From NCBI GenBank assembly GCA_004802725.1, contig SGPM01000505.1, positions 1-14,993 of the forward strand: DNA of 14,993 bases, written 5' to 3'. The position numbers were made by a program, and so were the translations under genes. Within the stretch, counting starts at the first letter, position 1, and each line of letters begins with the position of its first letter. Below, one piece after another: positions 7,641 through 14,993 of this stretch. This DNA comes from Antrodiella citrinella. Taxonomy: Eukaryota > Basidiomycota > Agaricomycetes > Polyporales > Steccherinaceae. Below the pieces are notes generated by a model. It had not been told where the DNA came from, searched no databases, and was given only the letters and a program-made list of their open reading frames with translations.

Positions 7641-10247
7641 ATTGCAAGGACCGAGCGCAGCCTGAGGGTTCCGGCCACCTCCTTCACAGAAAGGGTATAA
7701 CCTCTTCGACGGTCCAGGAGGACGTCGGGGTTACCGGCAGGTGGAACAATATTTTCCCGTGTTGTAAGCAGAGCATTGCTGATGTCTGGTAAAGCCTGGG
7801 CGTCGACGCGAATATCTCGTTCGAATTCACTGGCCCCAAATATGCAGGCGCGGCCCTTTTTCTCGAAGACCCCGCATACAAAGACGGAGTCTTGCCGAAC
7901 AATGCATTTCGATCCTATACGCGGAACAACTTTGAGAAGTGGCGCGCGTTTTCATGTGGTGTGGACTCCGACCTAGTGTTGGTGACAGGCTGCATCTACA
8001 CGACGCGGTGGAAAACGTCATATTGTGCAAGTGAGGCGACCGTCTGTGAGATGACATTGCAGCATGCAGTGGACTCTACTCAGGCCAGCTCGACGGCGAC
8101 GTTCAAGCAGGCTCGGTTGAGCTCACCGGAATTCAAGATGGGACCGTTTGACTATGATCCAAGTGCACCGGTATGTTTGTCATACGCGTCGGCATATCCA
8201 GAAGCAATTTGTACTGATGAAGTCGTTTTTATACCCGTAGAAATGTAATCAATGTGTTTTCTTGTCGTATTACAAGTGCAGATACCGTAGCAGGTCAACT
8301 CCTGGGGATGACACGAAGGCCGATCAGGCCGACTTTCCTGATAGTTGCAACGATGGAAACCAGGGAGCTGACTCGGATCTGGACGTAGGGACGACGCAGG
8401 AATTACGCTCAGTATGTTATATTGTTCGTGTGCAAGAAACTGACTCACTGCGAATGTTTTGTTCTGTAGACTCCGGATGCTCTTTGGGATGGCACGAATA
8501 CTGGTCCTGACCACTTTATCGATGATCGTGACGATGTAAAGCAGGAAGCTGATTGGGATGTGGAATCAGTGACGACGCAGGAATTTTCGGTATGTTATCT
8601 TGTTCATGTGCAAGAAGCTGACTCACGAGTTGTGTGTGTTGTTTTGCAGACTCTGGATCCCTTGGATATCTTACTCGACTACATTCTCAAGGTAAGTGTT
8701 TTCTTTCTATGAACCAAAAATTATGATGCGAGGTTTGCGCTAGAACTCGGACGCAGATTGTGCCATTGCTTGCCACGATGATATCCAGGAGTTATTTCCT
8801 GTGCGTATGTCATTACATATACCTCGGATCTGCCTATCTTTTTGCCCACAGGGTCGAGACGGGTGGCCAGAAGATCTGGGAGAGTATCTCAATGCCAACC
8901 CACCAACCATAGACGTTAATGAGACCAAGAGTGAGTGCTCATTGTATCCTGTATCTTTGTCTGTCCTGAGCAATATCTTGTCTAGCTGGAACATTGTCCA
9001 TCGAGCAAGCAATTCGGCAGCACCATCTCTGGGAAGAAGGCAATCTCACAGAAACAAGAGCAGACCAAAAGGCGGCGATAGATAAGAAAAGAGCGGCTTT
9101 CCTGGACCTTCAAGCTGTTGGCAATAACGCAATTCATCCTGGAAACGACGTCGCTCCGGGTCAAGCAGGCGGTCTCCTTGCAGCAACGATTGTTTCTGCG
9201 AAAGACGCTCCTGGTCGTACCAGAATCCTCGACTGGCCTCGTCATGTCTTGTACAACGGCGGTGTCGTCTCGTCTCTCACCGTTTCGAAAGACGGGACCC
9301 ACATCGCCGCCGGATTCGACGACTCGTTTGTTCGCGTCTGGGATTTGCAGACATCGGTCGTCTTCCAGCTGCAGGGTCACAGCGACAACGTCTGGGTCAC
9401 CATGTTCTCACCTTCGGAGAACAATAAGCTCGTCTCCGGATCCGCAGACAAGACTGCGATCATCTGGGATGTCAACACCTGTGACATCGCTCGTACGTTG
9501 TCAGCTCCTGATATCACCGGGAGTGTGTACACCGTGGCGTACGCCCCCGATGGGAAGACGATCGCGACAGGATCCGACAACGGCTTCGTATACCTCTGGG
9601 ACGCCGATACTGGCGAGCGGAAGCACCATCTCAAGGTGCATGCCTCTGTCGGTCTCGTTCTCGCGTTCTCGCCTATGGGAAACCGGTTGGTATGCGTCGT
9701 CACCAAGGGGTGGATATGGGACCCGGTCTCTGGACAGCAGCTCGGTATGATCGACGGGCACGTAGACGGGATCGTCTCGTGCATGGCCTTCTCCCCGGAC
9801 GGTTCTCGTATCCTCACCGGCGCAGACGACCAGACGGCTCGCGTCTGGAGTTCTGAGAACGGCGAAGAGCTCGTCACTCTACGCGAACATACCGCCGCGG
9901 TGTGGGCTGTTGCGTGGTCTCCCGACAGCCAACACGTGGCTACGGGTGGACTCGACGAGACCATCGTCGTGTGTAACTCGTACTCGGGCGAGATCATCCA
10001 TCTCCTGAGGGACCGTCCGTCTCCTGTGACGACGCTCTTGTGGACGGAAGATCTTCTCATTGCGGGTGCGGCGGATGGGACTGTGAGGCTTTGGAACGAC
10101 AAGACTGGTGCTTTCGTTGCGGAGCTGCAGGGACATACAGATAGGGTCAATACGACAGTGCTCGCGAAGGGAGGAGTGAACGTCGTGTCGTCGGCTGAAG
10201 ACGGAACGATCAGGAAGTGGGACATGAGGGATATCTTGAGGTTCTAA
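7641..10247 (+). CDS. WD40-repeat protein with agaricomycete-specific N-terminal module (5' end unresolved)
   Basis: At least eight exons join in one frame: about 7641-7740, 7795-8170, 8241-8411, 8470-8589, 8650-8691, 8744-8800, 8852-8930 and 8986-10247. From residue S at the 7740/7795 junction this gives 702 residues. The N-terminal part (VDANISFEFTGPKYAG, LFLEDPAYKDGVLP, LVLVTGCIYTTRW, NQCVFLSYYKCRYR) resembles an uncharacterised module I recall as common in agaricomycetes. A linker of two duplicated acidic exons follows, then DPLDILLDYILKNSDAD and a GTLSIEQAI segment. The last exon carries eight WD40-like repeats (VRVWDLQT, AIIWDVNT, VYLWDADT, WIWDPVSG, ARVWSSEN, VVCNSYSG, VRLWNDKT, IRKWDMRD), which should fold as a beta-propeller scaffold for protein binding. 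Repeats 4 and 6 are atypical. No ATG was found in the first exon frame, so upstream exons are missing or the gene is 5'-truncated. Partners and function are unknown. Confidence 0.83.
7741..7794 (+). other. Intron with weak GTGGAA donor in WD40 gene
   Basis: The exon after it has an in-frame TAA at 7790-7792, so coding must begin after that point; the AG at 7793-7794 is the natural acceptor. Joining 7740 to 7795 gives VTGSLGVDANISFEF in frame. The donor GTGGAA departs from the GTRNGT pattern seen in the other introns of the window. Confidence 0.5.
8298..8649 (+). repeat. Tandem duplication of an exon plus its intron (two units)
   Basis: Unit 1 (8298-8469) and unit 2 (8470-8649) each begin with ACTCC, run through an acidic coding stretch ending in CGACGCAGGAATT, and end with a homologous intron starting GTATGTTAT and containing TGTGCAAGAA. 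A 66-base block (from GATGACACGA and GATGGCACGA) aligns without gaps. Each unit encodes about 40 acidic residues ending TTQELRS or TTQEFS, and the splice phase is zero at each unit's end, so copy number can change without breaking the frame. Confidence 0.75.
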
Positions 10248-10889
10248 TTCAGGTGAGCTCAGATGCTTTTTGATATCTCACGAGTAGATGAAGCCTGAAC
10301 CGTTGTTGTCTTGGCAGATTCTGGGACGCTCCGTCTTCACGTCACTTCCATCACACGTTACGCCTCTGAATTTATTGTAAACGAGGTGATTGTCGTCTCC
10401 TCATTTTCGGCACATTCTTGCATAGGATCGCTTCATTTGCGACCGGTCGTGTATGTTCTATATAGTTACATTTCTTACGTTGTGTTCCACAGATCGTTGT
10501 ATGTTGTGGGACAATACCGCATTGGTGGTTCCGTTCTCCCGGAGCTTTTGTACTCTTGGTTACTCTCGTATCTTTAGCAATTCTCTTGTATTATACACTA
10601 TACAGATCACATCAAGATAACGGCCCATCTCCAAGTCCGTTTTCTATTTCGGAGGGACCCGTGGTCGGAGGGGCCCAATATCGGATTTCCATGGGCCAAG
10701 GCGCGTAATGGGGCGTATAAAATCATACCACCTGGGTCCAACCTACTCCAGAATCTAACTTTCCTCCCCACTCTCCTCCACTTACGAGTTCAGCGTTCAC
10801 ACCCACTGCTATTACCATTCCGCACCGCCGCCATCGACTCCGAGTATCGCGTCACTTGCACTTCTGAATCGCTCTACAGACTAGGCTAC
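10248..10889. other. 3' region of WD40 gene and promoter region of F-box copy C
   Basis: No coding exon is seen. A possible 3'-UTR intron lies at 10253-10317 (GTGAGC donor, CTGAAC branch-like site, TTGGCAG acceptor), directly after the WD40 stop. The right half contains the TATA box for the downstream copy C. Confidence 0.45.
10716..10722 (+). promoter_or_regulatory. TATA box upstream of F-box copy C
   Basis: TATAAAA lies 168 bases before the ATG of copy C. It is the only clean TATA consensus I noticed just upstream of a gene in this window. It suggests that the 5' end of copy C is a true gene start and may still be transcribed. Confidence 0.5.
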
Positions 10890-11950
10890 ATGGATCCCAA
10901 CATCGTCGATTCCGTCGACGTTCGTCTTCGAGTCTGTGAGCGGGTACTCCACTTCGTAGCCAAAGGCGACGATCCCGTAACCTCACTCAGGCTTCTCCAT
11001 TGTGCCCTCGTTTGTCGCTCTTGGCGTCCGATGTGTCAGTTGCATCTGGGTCGCCATTTCGAAGGGTTCATCCGCTCTCATCGCGCACTCGCGTCCCTAT
11101 CCGACTTTCTCTAGATATATATCTTGTATGAAACAATACGTAGAAACGTTGAACAGCCTGAAGAATATACGGTGGCAGCGGCACTGCCACAGACGATTCG
11201 TGGTTATCGCCGGACCGTGACATCACGATGACTGCCCATGGCTCAGATCACTGGCTATCACAACTTCATCCTTGACAGCCAACTACGTACCTTGGAGTTG
11301 GATCCTGAAGTGTCCAAACCTCTCACGCCTGAAGCTGCATTTGATCGAAGACGAGGAAGCCGGGCTGCTAAATCTCTTTGCGCCGCAGTACTGGTCTTAT
11401 CTTTGTGATACTTTCCAGAGTTTGGCTGGCGGTCCACTTGCAGTACAGACGGGAGAGGGTATTATCATGGATATAGAGGTGAATAATTTGAATATGTCGT
11501 TGTCTGCGGGAGGGAAATCAGGTGCGTTGCGCGCAGCAATCTGACATACTTACAATCAGGAGAGAACTCTGAACTGCCCGTTCAAAATGGAAGTTTCCAG
11601 CGTTATCGCTATCGTATTGAAGCTCTTGCCTTTACTCTCCACTTGTTCCTTCGCAGCCATCCAGATCAACTTCACTACGGATCGGGACGAACCGAACCAC
11701 GACTCATGGGTCTGGGATTATCATACGTCGGAGAAGTGGCACGTCGTCGACGAAGTCCTCTCGGAACATCATACCTCCCTCCGTTACTTCGAGGTGGCGT
11801 TTGCATTGTCGGCGCTGCGTCGCGATACGGTCTCCACGCAACAGGATATCGGACTCTACGTTCATGACGGCCTCAAGCATGCACTGTTCCCAAGGACAGC
11901 GGCGAACTCGGGACAGGTTCATCAAGAAGGACTGTGATGGTGTATGCTCT
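10890..11950 (+). pseudogene. F-box/LRR-like family copy C, frameshifted with internal deletion
   Basis: The ATG at 10890 opens an intact F-box-like stretch (VRLRVCERVLHFVA, LLHCALVCRSWRPMCQLHL) that ends at a TAG at 11112. The homologous continuation (YPTFSRYISCMKQYVETLNS, like PSFSLFLSVFPHAVSTLNHL of copy B) is in another frame. About 120 residues of copy B are then represented by only about 100 bases before WSWILKCPNLSRLKLHL, which indicates an internal deletion. An intron at the conserved place (11522-11559) is only 38 bases long, and splicing it gives the wrong frame for the following VLKLLPLLSTCSF and WHVVDEVLSEHHTSLRYFEV. A last frameshift separates ALFPRTA from IKKDC near 11905-11918. 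At most a short F-box peptide of 74 residues could be made. Confidence 0.75.
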
Positions 11951-12295
11951 TTTAGCCTAGAGTGAGTGTTTTTTGTTGTTCTACTTATGTAGTAGATAGA
12001 CATAAACAACCAAATAAAGTCGTTCGAAGCCTGTCCTCACTGTTGTCTATGCATGAGTTGCATCTAATCATGAGTCAACCCGACTTCAGCGAATGGACTT
12101 AGAGACATGGTGTGGTCATTTGCTTTGCATTGCGGCGAGACTGGCTTGGCCGGGTGAGCGGAAGCGGAGGCTGACAAGGAAGCCGTTCCGTTGCAATTCA
12201 TACTAATGACTCTTGCGAAAGCGGAGATGCATGAGAATGACCATGTAATATAACATATTCCACAACGCGCTCTGACATGAAAACTACAACGGAGA
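11951..12295. other. Convergent 3' intergenic region
   Basis: This lies between the end of copy C on the plus strand and the last exon of the secreted protein on the minus strand. No exon or repeat is recognised. Confidence 0.45.
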
Positions 12296-13008
12296 CTAAG
12301 AATCGACCCTAAAGGAAGAGGGTGATAAGCGGTAGAAGCGAAAGTACCAGTGCCATAATGACTCACTGGATGAACCAGAGCCGACTTTGCGCGACACAGA
12401 TACCACCATCATCCTGAGCCTGGCATTGTCCTACGATGTTGACAATGTTCATAGCCTGAAAACATTGTCAGCGACGCTTCTCAGCAACAGCGGCTGACAC
12501 AATGCACGCACCCAATACTCATAACTGTATATGAGATCGTGCGACGGATCCTTGTTGACGACGTCGCTGACGCAGCGACCATAGGCAACCTGCACTAGCG
12601 ACATGTTGGGTATCTCAACGACGTCGCCATGTTGCTGGTCTTCGTAGTTCAGCGCGTCACTGATCCTCCGGCAGTCGTCTGGATTGGGGCCTGCGTTCAC
12701 AGGGGAGACGCAGCTAGTATCGCCTGCGGGCGCAGTCAGTCATCGTCACAAAAAAAATAAAGAGAAGATGGATACTCACAAGGGGCACCAGAGACGTTGT
12801 TGACTGGCAAGCCGGCTGTGGTCCCGTTCCCGCTGCAGGTGTAGGTGCTCTGGAGGACGTCGTTGTTGTTGCCAATGTACGACTGCGAAACAAGAACGGG
12901 AGAATCGCACTGGGCGGCGGGCACATTGGTGGCGGCCGCGATGACGGACGGAACGATGGAGGCCGCCAGGAAGAGGGTCTGGGCGATGCAGATGAGAGTG
13001 GAGCGCAT
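12296..13008 (-). CDS. Small secreted cysteine-rich protein
   Basis: Four exons (13008-12780, 12723-12512, 12455-12367, 12308-12296) join in frame across three introns of 56, 56 and 58 bases with GTGAGT or GTGCGT donors and give 180 residues. The N-terminus MRSTLICIAQTLFLAASIVP is a typical signal peptide with likely cleavage after VIAA. The mature part has eight cysteines and three N-glycosylation sequons (NGT, NVS, NMS). The segments PDDCRRISDALNYE, GRCVSDVVN, GQCQAQDDGGICVAQ and a C-terminal WFIQV resemble a family of small secreted proteins of unknown function that I recall from agaricomycetes. If the last intron were not spliced, the protein would stop at TGA 12365-12363 after WFIQ; splicing adds VDS through a 13-base exon and fits the family ending better. 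It probably acts outside the cell or in the wall, and its role is not known. A weak TATA-like CATAAA lies about 110 bases upstream. Confidence 0.8.
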
Positions 13009-13775
13009 AGTGGATGGTGAAAGCGAGAGTGTTTCGAGTAAAGCAGAGTGTATCAGGAACCAGTCCTGGTAGAGCAAAGTGAAGGTAGGTGGGCGACAAC
13101 AGCTCTGAGGGTGGCGGTTTATGAGGATTCGATCAGGACCAGTCAGCCTCCTGGCAGGGTGTCAGCCTCGTCCTCGTTTGGAAGTTGACCGTCAGCTGAA
13201 TATGTGTTTCCTGGTCAAGTCAAATATGGATACATAGAGCAGATTTCATGTCTTGAAAGTACCGCTGTCCGCGTGCCAGAGGCTCCGTGGATCGAGTCGT
13301 CGAGCTTGATTCGGGACGACATACACGCCCAGCAGCGGTGAACTTGGGTACACACACCTGCAGCTCAACTTGAGTCTTTTTCCGAGACGAGTCCTGTCAT
13401 CGGTATTCTTCAGACTTCGCACTGGAGAGTCTAAGAGATCCGAGTCAACAGCAACTTAGTTCGAGCTCGGGGACAACCGTAACATGAGGTCACGCGGCCA
13501 ATTGCTGCCTCCTCCTCTTCCTGCTCTCCAGTACACTCTCCTCCCGATGGTCCCATCTGATCGACAACTGCAATGGCGTCGAAGTAACATACTGGGTTCA
13601 ACGTGCGTTTTTTGGTGCTCATTCTGCGACGAGCGCGCAGCTCCTGCCTTTCGCATCCGGATTGGTCTTGTGACGAGCGGTGGACGATTGGATATTGGGC
13701 TGGAGGTGCGGTGTTGAGGTGCGTAATTGCTTGTCAATGCGCGATCGACGGTGCTCATGTTTGTTTTTTGGATTC
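13009..13775. other. Upstream region of the secreted-protein gene, no other gene recognised
   Basis: Overlapping frames on both strands near 13430-13760 are open for 60-100 codons, but none carries a recognisable motif or a coherent splice pattern. The left end should contain the promoter of the secreted-protein gene. Confidence 0.4.
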
Positions 13776-14470
13776 ATACGTGGACAGCAAATTCCATCTC
13801 CCAAGTCCTGTACAGGTTAGGTTATATAGCGTAGGGTATCGACTGTGATTGTATCATTTGACGCAGCGGACCGGGTTGACGAGGTCTTTTCCGAGTAGCC
13901 GTCGTACGCCGTGCTCGGACGCCTCGTCGCTGAGGGGCATCGACGTCGTGCGTGGCTCCCCCGATGTCGCACTCCGCTCCGGCAGCGCCCTCGCCTCTCC
14001 GCGTCCAAACTGAAATACCTGGACATATATGGTCGCAACAAAGGCGACACCACCACAGTCGACTCCTGGGTCTCTTACGTTCCAGCCATCCTCCCAAACC
14101 TCTGCAACGTCAACATACACCACTCATTCACATTTTGACATACGAGAGATGGTTCTTTTTGATTTCACTTCTCGATCCTGCCGGAGGTTTCCACACTTGT
14201 TGACTCAATCCCCAGACCCGGAATATGTTATGTACCTTGATAGCACATTTCCACATCCGAGAAAACCTCTATATCCTGCGACCCCGTCGCGACAGACCTG
14301 CTGGACGTCCCGCCGGTCTCCTGACACTCCTTCTGCCGATTTGCTTCCTCACGCCCTCAATACAGCTCCATGTTTCCACAAACCGAGAGGAAGGCGTCTC
14401 CGTGTGAGGTGTTGTGACTCCATGTTCTATGCTTTGGCGGCTTTGTTTCGCCTCCTGGAGTATGCCAAAT
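13776..14470 (+). pseudogene. F-box/LRR-like family copy D, heavily degraded
   Basis: The clearest match is SKLKYLDIYGRNKG and DSWVSYVPAILPNLCNVNIH at about 14008-14115. It aligns with STLNHLRIYGRTG, DSWMYSVPAILPPLPKLIHL of copy B and then hits a stop. Before it, SYVDSKFHLP near 13780 resembles the end of the F-box motif (RAWVPRCRFHL). After it, in another frame, QSPDPEYVMYLDSTF resembles LSCPNLEYLYFQLDTT. The matches lie in different frames with gaps, so the copy cannot encode a protein. The limits are approximate. Confidence 0.6.
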
Positions 14471-14517
14471 CCATCCATCGCTCCCATTTATGAACTTTGA
14501 ACTTCCACCTCCGACTG

Positions 14518-14535
14518 ACTCTACTCTACTCTACT
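14518..14535. repeat. Short (CTACT)3 microsatellite
   Basis: Three perfect copies of CTACT (14521-14535) follow a partial unit. It lies between F-box copy D and the inverted WD40 copy and is probably a slippage repeat. Confidence 0.6.
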
Positions 14536-14730
14536 ACATGAATCCACAATGTTCGCGACATCATCCGCATCTACATATACGAGAGATGAGATGAACACCT
14601 CTGATACCCAGGACCTTGAACACAATGGCTGCTACTCGGAACACCACCCGTTTGTTCTACAAACTCGATTCTTGTTGACATGTTCGACGTTGACATTGTT
14701 ACTAGTGGTGACAACCAGTGTCCATCAAAA

Positions 14731-14993
14731 TCAAAACCTCAAGATATCCCTCAAGTACCACTGCCTGATCGTCCCATCTTCAGCCGACGACACGACGTTC
14801 ACTCCTCCCTTCGCGAGCACTGTCGTATTGACCCTATCTGTATGACCCTGCAGCTCCGCAACGAAAGCACCAGTCTTGTCGTTCCAAAGCCTCACAGTCC
14901 CATCCGCCGCACCCGCAATGAGAAGATCTTCCGTCCACAAGAGCGTCGTCACAGGAGACGGACGGTCCCTCAGGAGATGGATGATCTCGCCCG
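14731..14993 (-). CDS. 3' end of a second WD40-repeat gene, partial at window edge
   Basis: The minus strand is open from the window edge to TGA at 14733-14731. It encodes the last two WD40 repeats of a protein almost identical to the one ending at 10247. The 263 bases 14993-14731 align without gaps to 9985-10247, with eight differences by my count, seven of them in the last 80 bases. The final repeat reads IRQWYLRDILRF instead of IRKWDMRDILRF, and the stop is TGA instead of TAA. Sequence similarity stops at the stop codon. The gene must continue beyond the window. It is either a recent inverted duplicate or a converted paralogue. The retained frame suggests it could be functional. Confidence 0.8.
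   Translation of the reverse strand, partial: GEIIHLLRDRPSPVTTLLWTEDLLIAGAADGTVRLWNDKTGAFVAELQGHTDRVNTTVLAKGGVNVVSSAEDGTIRQWYLRDILRF

Noticed and set aside
9377..10225. 282-codon open frame on the minus strand
   Set aside because: It is antisense to the WD40 propeller exon, has low-complexity Ser/Thr/Pro-rich composition and no motif; the plus strand carries eight clear WD40 repeats.
13430..13850. Overlapping 60-100 codon frames on both strands
   Set aside because: No motif, no coherent splice pattern and no preferred strand, so they look like chance frames.
14138..14586. Repeated ATACGAGAGATG motif near 14140 and 14575
   Set aside because: The two 12-base matches have unrelated flanks; too little to call a repeat or element end.
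14549..14845. 98-codon open frame on the plus strand
   Set aside because: Its right half is antisense to the second WD40 gene, and its left half has no motif.

Overview
The window looks like nuclear DNA of a basidiomycete, most likely an agaricomycete and possibly a polypore. The evidence is many short spliceable introns (about 50-70 bases, GTRNGT donors), a fast-evolving F-box-like family, an agaricomycete-type 2-oxoglutarate/Fe(II) oxygenase, a lineage-specific module fused to a WD40 propeller, a small secreted cysteine-rich protein and a decayed retroelement. Family assignments come from my own reading of the sequence; no search was run.

Layout. 1-415: no gene seen. 490-1978 (+): a 2OG-Fe(II) oxygenase gene that is now a pseudogene, with two in-frame stops and all recognisable catalytic residues replaced. 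2019-2308: nothing seen. 2309-3593 (-): F-box-family copy A, 5'-truncated and frame-broken. 3730-3922 (-): relic of the acidic tail of copy B. 3923-5303 (-): copy B, the only intact F-box-like gene (two exons, 441 residues). 5310-7640: no intact gene, but a decayed retroelement RNase H region on the minus strand at about 6060-6660.

7641-10247 (+): a multi-exon gene (at least 8 exons) for a protein with an agaricomycete-specific N-terminal module, a twice-repeated acidic linker exon, a short helical segment and an eight-repeat WD40 propeller; its 5' end is unresolved. 10716-10722: a TATA box. 10890-11950 (+): F-box copy C, a pseudogene with frameshifts and an internal deletion. 12296-13008 (-): a four-exon gene for a 180-residue secreted protein with eight cysteines in its mature part. 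About 13780-14470 (+): F-box copy D, heavily degraded. 14731-14993 (-): the 3' end of a second WD40 gene, 97% identical without gaps to the end of the first and in opposite orientation, running off the window edge.

Together this is an accessory, rapidly rearranging region: repeated birth and decay of F-box genes, a recent inverted duplication (or gene conversion) of the WD40 gene, a local exon-intron duplication inside that gene, and a retroelement relic. No operon or shared pathway is evident. The genes with apparently intact reading frames are F-box copy B, the WD40 gene (apart from its unknown 5' end), the secreted protein and, as far as it is visible, the edge WD40 copy.
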